DNA of 64,000 nucleotides from NCBI RefSeq assembly GCF_020535405.1, contig NZ_CP085036.1, positions 2,666,001 through 2,730,000 on the forward strand. The letters are read 5' to 3'. The notes beneath the pieces are model-generated. The model saw only the letters and a list, made by a program, of their open reading frames with translations, had not been told where the DNA came from and did no database searches. This DNA comes from Antiquaquibacter oligotrophicus (GTDB lineage Bacteria > Actinomycetota > Actinomycetes > Actinomycetales > Microbacteriaceae). Below, piece after piece: positions 50,298 to 58,555 of the stretch (position 1 is its first letter; each line of letters starts with the position of its first letter). Both the position numbers and the translations under genes were made by a program.

Positions 50298-51763
50298 CAC
50301 TGACCCGGTCGGTAATCCTTGAGGAAGACACCGAAGAGGTCCTCGCCGGCCTCACCGCGCACGACGGGATCGTAGACGCGAGCCGCGCCGTCGACGAGGT
50401 CGAGCGGAGCATGGAATCCCTCTTCGGCGAGCCGGATCTTCGTGGGATGCGGTCGCTCGTCGGTGATCCATCCCGTGTCGACGCTCGTCATGAGGATGCC
50501 GTCGGTCTCGAACATCTCTCGTGCGCTCGTGCGCGTGAGCATGTTGACCGCGGCCTTGGCCATGTTGGTGTGCGGATGCCCCGGACCCTTGTAACCGCGA
50601 TTGAACACACCCTCCATCGCGCTCACGTTCACCACGTACTTGCGGCGAGCGGACGATGCCGCCATCGCGGGGCGCAACCGGGAGATGAGGATGAAGGGGG
50701 CGGTGGAGTTCGCCAGCTGCACCTCCAGGAGCTCGAGAGGGTCGACCTGGTCGACCCTCTGTGTCCAGGAGTTGATGTCGTCGACGTCGGGGATCAACCC
50801 ACCCGCGTCGATGGCGGTGCCGGCAGCGAGACGCTCGAGTGAACTCGAGCCTGCCGCCATGGCCTGTTCCGTCAGCTCCTCAGCTCGAGCGGCGGCCGCG
50901 GCGAGGATCGGATGCGACGTCACCGACTGCTGGAGCGCGAGCGGATGCGCGTCGTTGGTGTGGCCGAACGTCTCGATCTCGGGCAACGGACCGTCGGGCA
51001 ACGGCGCGAGCTCTGCGTCGACGAGCGGTTGATACGCGCCGGGGGAGCGGCGTACGGTCTGGGTCGCGTTGTTGATGATGATGTCAAGCGGCCCGTGGGC
51101 GGCCACCGAGTCGGCGAGGCCGATGACCTGGGCGGGGTCGCGCAGGTCGATGCCGACGATACGCAGGCGGTCAATCCACTCCGCGGAATCGGGAAGGGAC
51201 GTGAAGCGGCGCACGGCGTCACGCGGGAATCGTGTCGTGATCGTCGTGTGGGCGCCATCGCGCAGCAGCCGCAGCGCGATGTACATGCCGATCTTGGCCC
51301 GGCCGCCCGTGAGTAGTGCACGCCTACCGGTGAGGTCGGTGCGGGCATCCCGCTTGGCGTGATTGAGCATCGCGCAGTCGGGGCACAGCTGGTGGTAGAA
51401 GGCGTCGACGAGCGTGTACGGCTGTTTGCAGATGTAGCAGGCGCGTGCCTTGATGAGGCTCCCGGCCGTCGGCGCGGTGGTTCGGGTGGAGATCGGAATG
51501 CCGCGTGTTTCATCGTCGATACGGTCCGGTGCGCCGGTCGCTGTGGCCGCCACGACCGCGCGGTCGGCTTCGGCGATCTGTGCGCGCAGCTCGAGCCGTC
51601 GTGCCTTCTTGACGGCTTTGAACATTCGCGCGGTCGCGCGGCGAACGGTGATGAAGTCGGGATGCTCTTCTTCGAGTTCCGCCATGGACTCGAGTACTCG
51701 CAGTGTCGTCGCAAGGTCGTCTGGGGCGATCACCGGGGCGGGCTCAGGGGTCTCGGAGGGCAC
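50294..51763 (-). CDS. SDR oxidoreductase with N-terminal zinc ribbon and altered active site
   Basis: A 489-residue protein. A charged coiled-coil-like region (about 20-75) is followed by a zinc ribbon (C109, C112, C127, C130) and a Rossmann domain from 148 (TGGRAKIG at 152-159, IINNATQTVRR, NVSAME). The expected catalytic YxxxK reads TNMAK, so the Tyr is replaced by Thr. A conserved C-terminal block (VDTGWITDERPHP, YRPGQW) completes the fold. I chose GTG 51763, because TAGAAT at 51769-51774 (minus strand) lies 5 nt upstream; GTG 51793 is the alternative. It heads a three-gene operon with the SH3-like and GT2 genes. Confidence 0.82.
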   Translation of the reverse strand: MPSETPEPAPVIAPDDLATTLRVLESMAELEEEHPDFITVRRATARMFKAVKKARRLELRAQIAEADRAVVAATATGAPDRIDDETRGIPISTRTTAPTAGSLIKARACYICKQPYTLVDAFYHQLCPDCAMLNHAKRDARTDLTGRRALLTGGRAKIGMYIALRLLRDGAHTTITTRFPRDAVRRFTSLPDSAEWIDRLRIVGIDLRDPAQVIGLADSVAAHGPLDIIINNATQTVRRSPGAYQPLVDAELAPLPDGPLPEIETFGHTNDAHPLALQQSVTSHPILAAAAARAEELTEQAMAAGSSSLERLAAGTAIDAGGLIPDVDDINSWTQRVDQVDPLELLEVQLANSTAPFILISRLRPAMAASSARRKYVVNVSAMEGVFNRGYKGPGHPHTNMAKAAVNMLTRTSAREMFETDGILMTSVDTGWITDERPHPTKIRLAEEGFHAPLDLVDGAARVYDPVVRGEAGEDLFGVFLKDYRPGQW

Positions 51764-51780
51764 ACGAGATTCTACGTCGC

Positions 51781-51804
51781 GGCGCGAGGCCACCCGACGG
51801 CTAC
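51781..51804 (+). repeat. 24-bp direct repeat, copy 1
   Basis: Starts GGCGCGAGGC and ends CGACGGCTAC; identical over 24 bp to 52298-52321. It lies just upstream of the zinc-ribbon SDR start. Confidence 0.85.
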
Positions 51805-51895
51805 ACGCGACGGTATCGTCCGGCGGGCGACTGGCTGACCAACGGTCTGTGGAGAGAGCACGACGCGTGCGTCATTCAGATTCTAGATTCGAGGG

Positions 51896-52246
51896 GTGAC
51901 CGAATCGCGCATCACATCTCGCAGCTTGGGATTAGGTGGAATCATTCTTGGGAGCTTGGGGTGGATCGTTCTGATCATTCGCACGGTGTTGCTAGTCAGT
52001 GCCGTCGGCTTCCACCCGTCGATGTTCCCCTTGACCGTCCCGCTAGCAGTCGCGGGCGGAACATTCTGGGTCGCCGTGCCGGGAATCGGGGGGATTGTGC
52101 TGGGTGTCCTCTCGCGTCGACGTGAGACTCCACCCTGGGGAAAAATTGCGATCGCCATCAGCGTTGCACTCTGTGGTCTTGTCCTCGGTGGACTCATCCT
52201 CGGCGTGGTGGCGTTCCTGGTACTCGCCTCCTATACGCCCTACTAG
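51896..52246 (+). CDS. Small membrane protein, DUF4190-like
   Basis: A 116-residue protein with three or four hydrophobic helices (about 12-36, 45-70, 82-110). The alternation of small residues (GLGGIILGSLGW, GIGGIVLGVLSRRRE) resembles DUF4190-type proteins. TAGATT (51884-51889) lies 6 nt before GTG 51896, so the message is leaderless. It is flanked by two copies of a 24-bp repeat. Confidence 0.7.
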   Translation: MTESRITSRSLGLGGIILGSLGWIVLIIRTVLLVSAVGFHPSMFPLTVPLAVAGGTFWVAVPGIGGIVLGVLSRRRETPPWGKIAIAISVALCGLVLGGLILGVVAFLVLASYTPY

Positions 52247-52297
52247 CGAGGAACGGCCTCTCGGTCAGCGACGGGCCTTGCGGAAGGACGGAATCGT

Positions 52298-52321
52298 GGC
52301 GCGAGGCCACCCGACGGCTAC
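52298..52321 (+). repeat. 24-bp direct repeat, copy 2
   Basis: Identical to 51781-51804. Its last three bases (TAC) begin the -10 box TACGGT (52319-52324) of the helicase gene. Confidence 0.85.
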
Positions 52322-52330
52322 GGTTGAGTG

Positions 52331-54838
52331 GTGCCCCGCCTCCTCGATCTCGCCCCTGACCCGTGGGATCCGGATGCGGCGTGGGAGGCGTTTGTCGACT
52401 GGGCTCGCGAGTCGCGCGGTCTCGACCTCTACCCCGCTCAGGAGGAGGCGCTCGTCGACCTGGTCTCCGGCAACAACGTTGTGCTCAGCACTCCGACGGG
52501 AACCGGTAAGTCGATGGTTGCGATCGCGGCCCACTTTGTCGCGCTCGCTCAGGGCCAGCGCACGTACTACACGGCACCCATCAAGGCTCTCGTGAGCGAG
52601 AAGTTCTTCGCGCTGGTCGAGATCTTCGGCCCCGAGAACGTTGGTATGGTCACGGGCGACAGCTCGGTGAACGCGGATGCGCCCATCATCTGCTGCACGG
52701 CGGAGATCCTCGCGAACCTGGCCCTGCGTCATGGCGATGCGGCTCCCGTGCAGCAGGTCGTCATGGACGAGTTCCACTACTACGGCGACCCCGAGCGCGG
52801 GTGGGCGTGGCAGGTGCCGCTCCTTACGCTCCCGCAAGCGCAGTTTTTGCTCATGTCGGCGACGCTCGGTGACATGAGTGAGATCGCGGATGATCTCTCC
52901 GCTCGCACCGGCCGCGAGACGAGTCTCATCACCGGCGTCGACCGACCGGTTCCCCTGCACTTCGATTACGCGATCGCAACGGCGCACGAAACGGTCGAGG
53001 AGTTGTTGCGGGACCACCTGTCACCGATCTATATCGTGCATTTCTCTCAGGCCGCGGCGCTCGAACGCGCGCAGGCGATGACGAGCATCAAGGTCATCAG
53101 CCGTGAGCAGCGCGACGAGATCGCGGCGGCCATCGGCGATTTCCGATTCACGACGGTGTTCGGCCAGACGTTGAGTCGTCTGGTGCGCAGCGGTATCGGT
53201 GTACACCACGCGGGAATGCTGCCCAAGTACCGTCGGCTTGTCGAGCAACTCGCGCAGCACGGTCACCTCCGGGTGATCTGCGGCACCGACACCCTCGGGG
53301 TCGGCATCAACGTGCCCATCCGCACGGTTCTTTTGACCGCGCTCACCAAGTTCGACGGAACCAAGATGCGCCAATTGAGTGCGAGGGAGTTCCACCAGAT
53401 CGCCGGTCGCGCCGGTCGCGCCGGCTATGACACCGCGGGCACCGTTGTGGCCCTCGCCCCCGAGCACGAGGCCGAGAACGCGAAGTCGGTGGCCAAAGCC
53501 GGCGACGATCCGAAAAAAATGCGCAAGATCGTGCGGAAGAAACCTCCGGAGGGCTTCGTCTCGTGGAGCGCGAACAGTTTCGAGCGCATGATCGCCGCGC
53601 CGCCGGAGACGCTCACGTCGCACATGGTCGTGAGTCATTCGATGATCCTCAACGTGATTGCGCGCGGCGGCAACGCCTTCGAGGATATGCGCGACCTCAT
53701 CTTCTCGAGCCATGAGTCGCGAGCATCCCAGTACGCACTCGCTCGACGCGCCCTCGCGATCTATCGCACCCTGCGAACCGCTGGTGTGGTCGTCCAGGGG
53801 GAGGAAGGCCGCATTTCGCTCACGGTGGACCTTCAAGCGAATTTTGCGCTCAACCAGCCCCTGTCGCCGTTCGCCTTGGCGGTGTTCGAGTTGCTGGATC
53901 CCGAGTCGCCGGGCTACGCGCTCGACATGATTTCCGTCTTGGAGGCGACACTCGACGATCCGCGCCCCATCCTCTCCCAGCAGCAGTTCCTCGCGCGCGG
54001 CGAGGCCGTTGCGGCGATGAAGGCCGAGGGCATCGAGTACGACGAACGAATGGAGCTCCTCGAATCGGTCACGTGGCCGAAGCCCCTCGAAGAGCTGCTC
54101 GATGCGGCGTTCGAGACCTATTCGGCGAGCCAGCCGTGGATCGGCGACTTCGCGCTCAGCCCCAAGTCCGTCGTTCGGGACATGTACGAGCGCGCCATGA
54201 CCTTCGCGGACTACGTCGGCTACTACGGTCTCGCTCGAAGCGAAGGACTTGTGCTGCGCTATCTGTCCGACGCGTATCGAGCAACCCGGCAGACGATCCC
54301 GGATGACGCGAAAACCGAGCAGCTGCGCGACCTCATCGAATGGCTCGGTGAGCTCGTGCGCCAGGTCGATTCGAGTCTGGTTGACGAGTGGGAGGCGATG
54401 ATCGCTGGCGTCGATACCGCGGCGGGAGACGCACCCATCGTCCCGCCAGCTCCTCCGTCCATCCTGAGCAATCCGCGGGCGTTCCGTGTCCTCGTGCGCA
54501 ACGAGTTGTTCCGGCGCGTTCAGCTAGCTGCACGCGAGGACTGGGACACCCTCGGCGAACTCGACGCCGCTGCAGGCTTCGACGCAGAGGCCTGGGCGAG
54601 CGCCTTGGACGACTACTTCGACGAATACGACACGATCGGAACGGGTCCGGATGCCCGTGGCCCCGGGCTTCTCGTCATCACCGAGAAGCCCGACCACTGG
54701 GAGGTTCGCCAGATCCTCGACGACCCCGAGGGCAATCACGACTGGGGAATCACTGCGCGCGTCGATCTCGCCGAGTCGGCGGAGCTGGGAGTGGCCGCAG
54801 TTCGAATCGTCGCCGTCGGGCGGGCCGGCTCGTTCTAG
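52331..54838 (+). CDS. Ski2-like DEAD/DEAH helicase with DUF3516 domain
   Basis: An 835-residue superfamily 2 helicase. Walker A TPTGTGKS is at 54-61, Walker B DEFHYY near 145, motif III MSATLGD, and motif VI HQIAGRAGRAGYD. The C-terminal DUF3516 region (about 400-835) replaces the winged-helix and arch parts of Mtr4/Ski2 proteins. The actinobacterial family probably acts on RNA, but no substrate is established. TACGGT (52319-52324) lies 6 nt before GTG 52331, predicting leaderless transcription; GTG 52328 is an alternative start. Confidence 0.9.
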   Translation: MPRLLDLAPDPWDPDAAWEAFVDWARESRGLDLYPAQEEALVDLVSGNNVVLSTPTGTGKSMVAIAAHFVALAQGQRTYYTAPIKALVSEKFFALVEIFGPENVGMVTGDSSVNADAPIICCTAEILANLALRHGDAAPVQQVVMDEFHYYGDPERGWAWQVPLLTLPQAQFLLMSATLGDMSEIADDLSARTGRETSLITGVDRPVPLHFDYAIATAHETVEELLRDHLSPIYIVHFSQAAALERAQAMTSIKVISREQRDEIAAAIGDFRFTTVFGQTLSRLVRSGIGVHHAGMLPKYRRLVEQLAQHGHLRVICGTDTLGVGINVPIRTVLLTALTKFDGTKMRQLSAREFHQIAGRAGRAGYDTAGTVVALAPEHEAENAKSVAKAGDDPKKMRKIVRKKPPEGFVSWSANSFERMIAAPPETLTSHMVVSHSMILNVIARGGNAFEDMRDLIFSSHESRASQYALARRALAIYRTLRTAGVVVQGEEGRISLTVDLQANFALNQPLSPFALAVFELLDPESPGYALDMISVLEATLDDPRPILSQQQFLARGEAVAAMKAEGIEYDERMELLESVTWPKPLEELLDAAFETYSASQPWIGDFALSPKSVVRDMYERAMTFADYVGYYGLARSEGLVLRYLSDAYRATRQTIPDDAKTEQLRDLIEWLGELVRQVDSSLVDEWEAMIAGVDTAAGDAPIVPPAPPSILSNPRAFRVLVRNELFRRVQLAAREDWDTLGELDAAAGFDAEAWASALDDYFDEYDTIGTGPDARGPGLLVITEKPDHWEVRQILDDPEGNHDWGITARVDLAESAELGVAAVRIVAVGRAGSF

Positions 54839-54895
54839 ACTCGGACAGGTTCGGGCGACTTCGCTCGACGTCACCAGACACGAAGAGGAGCCACC

Positions 54896-55072
54896 ATGCC
54901 TGAACTCGCCTCCACCGGTGCGGACCTTGCGAGCCTTCTCCCGTGGATCATCGGCGCCGCCGTCATCGTTGTCGCGGGAGGAGTCCTGCTCATCCTGCGT
55001 GGGCGTCGTAAGCCAACAGCTCCCGCCCCCGAGGCCCCCACCTCGGAGTCGACGCCCGGCGACCAACTCTGA
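54896..55072 (+). CDS. 58-residue protein consisting mainly of an LAxTG sorting signal
   Basis: A very short gene: MPELASTGADLASL, a hydrophobic helix (about residues 13-34), RGRRK, then a Pro/Ala/Glu/Ser tail. LASTG followed by a helix and basic cluster is the layout of a class E sortase signal, but no export signal or mature domain precedes it and a polar tail follows. GAGGAG lies 5 nt before ATG. It ends one base before the convergent alditol oxidase gene. It may simply be a small membrane protein; the resemblance is worth noting. Confidence 0.6.
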   Translation: MPELASTGADLASLLPWIIGAAVIVVAGGVLLILRGRRKPTAPAPEAPTSESTPGDQL

Positions 55073-56305
55073 CTAGAGCACGTTCCGCTCGATGAAGTCG
55101 TTGCGGAACTTCGCCCCGGGGTCCATACGTTCCATGAGCGCAACGAAGTCGGGGAGCCGCGGGTAGCGCGTCCTGTCGACCTCGTGAAAGAGCTTGCCCC
55201 AGTGCGGCCTCGCCTCGAAAGGAGCGAGAGCCTCCTCGACGACCGGGAGCAGGGGCAGCACCGCATCGGGCTCGTACTTCCAGGTGAAATGGATGGCGAG
55301 GGCATCCGTGTCGTAGGCACCACTCAGCCATAACGAGTCCGCGGCAATGCTCCGCAACTCGCTGATATGCAGGTGCGGTGTGATTCGGTCGCTCAGTGCC
55401 CGAATTGCCGAGACCGCGGCGACCGCGTGACGTCGCGGCACGATGTACTCGCTCTGGAGTTCATTGCCGTTGGACGGAGTGTGATCGAGGCGGAAGTGCG
55501 GCAACCGGTCGAGCCACGGCCCAGGCACGCCACCCTGCTGGGTCGTGTAGTCGGTTGGCATGTCGTGGATCGGATGCCGAGCGCCGAGTGCGGGAGTCGC
55601 GCCGTAGAGCGACTGAGGTGGACGACGCTCGCCGAGCACGGACTTGAGCCAGACGCGACCGACATCCTCTCCGGCCCACTGGGTGAAGACGCTCACGCTG
55701 TAGGCCCGGCCCATGATCGCGTCGAATTCGCTCAGGAGAGTGCTCCACGTCAGGCCTTCATAGACGTCTTGACGCACCTCGAAGGTCGGTTCGATGTCGA
55801 GCGTGATGCGGTGAACGATCCCGAGGGCACCGAGGGAAACAACTGCCCCGTCGAAGTCTGGGTCGGCCGGCGTGATCGTCCTCAGCGCGCCTGAGGCAGT
55901 AATGATCTCGAGCCCCGCCACCGCGCGACTGAGTGTGCCATTGCCGTCGCCGGACCCGTGTGTTCCCGTGGCGATCGCGCCAGCGACGGTGATGTGCGGC
56001 AGCGAAGCGAGGTTGCGCAGCGCCCAACCGGACGCGGCGAGAACCGGCGCGAGCTCGCCATATCGCACACCCGCCGAGAAGGACACCGTCTCGCTCTCAA
56101 CGTCGATCCGGATCGCGGCAGGCAGCGACTCCAGTGACACGAGCTCCGCGGAGTCGGCCAGGTCGTGGAAGCTGTGCCGACTCCCGAGGGCGCGGATCCG
56201 GGGAGCCGCGGCCACAACCTCCTGCAGTTGCGCAAGGTTCGACGGGGTGTGGAGGGTGCTGGCGCGGTACTCGTAGTGGCGTGCCCAGTTCGTGCCGACG
56301 GTCAT
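55073..56305 (-). CDS. FAD-dependent alditol oxidase
   Basis: A 410-residue VAO-family flavoprotein that closely resembles Streptomyces alditol oxidase (AldO): NWARHYEYRA, GSRHSFHDLAD with H44 as the expected covalent FAD site, SLPHITVAGAIATGTHGSGDGNG, VPGPWLDRLPHFR, ELQSEYIVPR and the C-terminal RPHWGKLFH. Such enzymes oxidise xylitol, sorbitol or related polyols to aldoses with H2O2 formation. TAGCCT (56312-56317, minus strand) lies 6 nt before ATG, so it is probably leaderless. Stands alone; substrate remains open. Confidence 0.9.
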   Translation of the reverse strand: MTVGTNWARHYEYRASTLHTPSNLAQLQEVVAAAPRIRALGSRHSFHDLADSAELVSLESLPAAIRIDVESETVSFSAGVRYGELAPVLAASGWALRNLASLPHITVAGAIATGTHGSGDGNGTLSRAVAGLEIITASGALRTITPADPDFDGAVVSLGALGIVHRITLDIEPTFEVRQDVYEGLTWSTLLSEFDAIMGRAYSVSVFTQWAGEDVGRVWLKSVLGERRPPQSLYGATPALGARHPIHDMPTDYTTQQGGVPGPWLDRLPHFRLDHTPSNGNELQSEYIVPRRHAVAAVSAIRALSDRITPHLHISELRSIAADSLWLSGAYDTDALAIHFTWKYEPDAVLPLLPVVEEALAPFEARPHWGKLFHEVDRTRYPRLPDFVALMERMDPGAKFRNDFIERNVL

Positions 56306-56314
56306 CTCTTCAGG

Positions 56315-57133
56315 CTAGTGTCCTGAGCTGGCGAGTTGAGCGACGACGATGACCGCGGCGACGAGGATGAGCCGGAACACGGCAACACTCGGTGGGCGAA
56401 ACCACACCAGGACAGCACTCGTCGCAGCGATGAGCACGATCGCGGTGAAGGCCACGACGGCGAGCACCCCGGGTGTGCCGTGCCCGAAGGCGACCGCGGC
56501 GGATGCCCCAACGAGACTGACGGCGATGAGTGCCCCGGTTGCGCGGACTCCGATGCGGTGGGGAAGACCGCGCACGCCCGTGCGTCGATCGTCGTCGAGG
56601 TCGGGCAACACGTTCGCGCCGTGAGCGGCAACACCCAGGAGGCCGCCAGCAACGAGCACCCACGGCGACACGATGAAAGGCGAGGGAGAGGCCAAACCGA
56701 CAAAGAGTGGGAGCGCAGCAAATCCCACGAGGTAGGCCAGGAACGACAACGGTGTGCGCTTGAGTCCGGCGTTGTACAACCACCCGGCGGCGAGAAACAC
56801 GGCATGGGCCGCAGCCGCAGGGAACCCGAGAGGCAGACTCAACAGAACGGATGTCGCCGCCGAGGCGATCGCGATCACGGCAGCCGTGCGGCGAGGTAGC
56901 TCGCCCGTAGCGACAGGCTTGTCCGCGCGCTGCGTTGCGCGGTCCCGATCCGCGTCGATCCAATCGTTGGACAGGCCAATCGAGAGCTGATTGGTGAGAA
57001 TGACCGCACCGACCAGAATGATGCGCAGGGTGTCCAACCCGAACGCGATAGCGAGCACCACGGCCACGATCGTGACGGTGACGGTGGGCAGCGGATGCGC
57101 GGAACGCACGATGGCGGGCATCCTCGGCGTCAT
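56315..57133 (-). CDS. UbiA family prenyltransferase
   Basis: A 272-residue membrane enzyme with eight or nine helices. The two Asp-rich, Mg-pyrophosphate-binding motifs are NDWIDADRD (56-64) and DLDDDRRTG near residue 190. UbiA proteins attach prenyl chains to aromatic acceptors; the short form resembles the EboC-like group. TACGAT (57140-57145, minus strand) lies 6 nt before ATG 57133, supporting this start and a leaderless message; a longer upstream frame exists but would run into the divergent MFS gene. Acceptor is unknown. Confidence 0.88.
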   Translation of the reverse strand: MTPRMPAIVRSAHPLPTVTVTIVAVVLAIAFGLDTLRIILVGAVILTNQLSIGLSNDWIDADRDRATQRADKPVATGELPRRTAAVIAIASAATSVLLSLPLGFPAAAAHAVFLAAGWLYNAGLKRTPLSFLAYLVGFAALPLFVGLASPSPFIVSPWVLVAGGLLGVAAHGANVLPDLDDDRRTGVRGLPHRIGVRATGALIAVSLVGASAAVAFGHGTPGVLAVVAFTAIVLIAATSAVLVWFRPPSVAVFRLILVAAVIVVAQLASSGH

Positions 57134-57184
57134 CCGCCCATCGTAAGAGGGAATGGCGTCGTTGCCGTGGTGTTGACTTACCGC

Positions 57185-58552
57185 ATGACCCGTGAACAAC
57201 GACTCGTTCTCGCGATCGCCGTGCTCGCATCCTTCGTGGCGTTCCTCGACGGGTCGGTGATCAATGTCGCCCTCCCCGCGATGAGCGAGGAACTCGGCGG
57301 AGGGCTCAGCATCCAACAGTGGATCGTTGACGCCTACCTCATCACCTTGGGCTCTCTCATCCTGCTCGCCGGTTCCCTCTCGGATGTCTTCGGCCGCATC
57401 GTCGTCCTCCGTGCTGGTCTCATCGGTTTCGCGCTCACCTCCGTCGCCATCGCTCTCGCCCCGACGGGTGAACTCGTTGTTGTGCTTCGCGGACTGCAGG
57501 GAATCGCGGGCGCGCTTCTCGTGCCCAGTTCGCTCGCGCTCATTCTCTCCGCGTTCCGGGGGCCCGCTCAGGCAAAGGCCATCGGCTCGTGGACGGCATG
57601 GACGAGTGCGGCCTTCCTCGCTGGACCCTTCCTCGGCGGGGTCTTTGTCGAGTTCCTCAACTGGCGGCTGGTTTTCGCCATCAATGTGCTGCCGATCGCG
57701 GTGACACTGTGGCTCTTGGCTGTTCTGAAACATCGGGACGAGCGCAAACCCGGAGTGACGGTGGACATTCCCGGAGCCATACTCGGCATCGTGGGGCTCG
57801 GTGGCCCCGTCTTCGCCCTCATCGAGCAGCAGAACTTCGGTTGGGGCAGCCCGGTCATATTTCTGCCGATGATTGTGGGGCTTCTGAGTTTCGCGGCGTT
57901 CCTCTGGTGGCAGTCGCGCGCGAAGGCGCCCATGCTTCCCCTGGGCCTGTTCCGTATCCGCAACTTCTCGGTCGGCAACGTGTCAACGGCTTTCGTCTAC
58001 GCCGCGCTCTCGGTGAGCGGCTTCATCATCGTCATCTTCCTCCAGCAGGTCGCGGGATTCAGTCCCACCGCCGCCGCAATCGCCTTCATTCCGGTATCGA
58101 TCGCCAATGTCGCCCTGTCGCGCTTCTTCGGAGGCTTGAGTGCCAGGTTCGGTCCCCGAATCTTCATGACCGTCGGCCCCATCCTCGCGGGCATCGGACA
58201 CCTGCTCTTCCTCTCGATGGGGGAGAGCGTGAACTACCTGACCGACGTCCTGCCGGGTGTGCTCGTGTTCTCGCTTGGCATTTCGATGACCGTCGCGCCC
58301 CTCACGTCGGCGATTCTCGCCGACATCCCGTCAGAACAGGCGGGTATCGGTTCGGCGGTCAACAATGCGGTTGCTCGTGTCGCCGGGCTCATCGGTATCG
58401 CGATGCTCGGCATCATCGTTGTCGGAACACTCGACGTTCCGGGCTTCCACCGCGTACTCATCGTGATCTCCGCCCTCATGTTCGCTGGCGGAATCGTTAG
58501 CTTCCTCGGCATTCGGAACCCTGCGCGAGACACGGCGCAGCAGCCCGAGTAG
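57185..58552 (+). CDS. MFS drug exporter, DHA2 (14-helix) family
   Basis: A 455-residue transporter with about 12-14 helices. It carries the DHA2 signature DGSVINVALPAM in helix 1, GSLSDVFGRIVVLRAG (motif A) and LRGLQGIAGALLVPSSLAL (motif C area). The loop at 185-195 is charged (KHRDERKPG). ATG 57185 fits the first helix; there is no clear Shine-Dalgarno. It is divergent from UbiA with a 51-nt gap. It could export a prenylated or other toxic compound; this is inference. Confidence 0.88.
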   Translation: MTREQRLVLAIAVLASFVAFLDGSVINVALPAMSEELGGGLSIQQWIVDAYLITLGSLILLAGSLSDVFGRIVVLRAGLIGFALTSVAIALAPTGELVVVLRGLQGIAGALLVPSSLALILSAFRGPAQAKAIGSWTAWTSAAFLAGPFLGGVFVEFLNWRLVFAINVLPIAVTLWLLAVLKHRDERKPGVTVDIPGAILGIVGLGGPVFALIEQQNFGWGSPVIFLPMIVGLLSFAAFLWWQSRAKAPMLPLGLFRIRNFSVGNVSTAFVYAALSVSGFIIVIFLQQVAGFSPTAAAIAFIPVSIANVALSRFFGGLSARFGPRIFMTVGPILAGIGHLLFLSMGESVNYLTDVLPGVLVFSLGISMTVAPLTSAILADIPSEQAGIGSAVNNAVARVAGLIGIAMLGIIVVGTLDVPGFHRVLIVISALMFAGGIVSFLGIRNPARDTAQQPE

Positions 58553-58555
58553 ACG

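Noticed and set aside
51781..52321. 24-bp repeats as attachment sites of an integrated element
   Set aside because: No integrase or tRNA is nearby, and only one small membrane gene lies between them.
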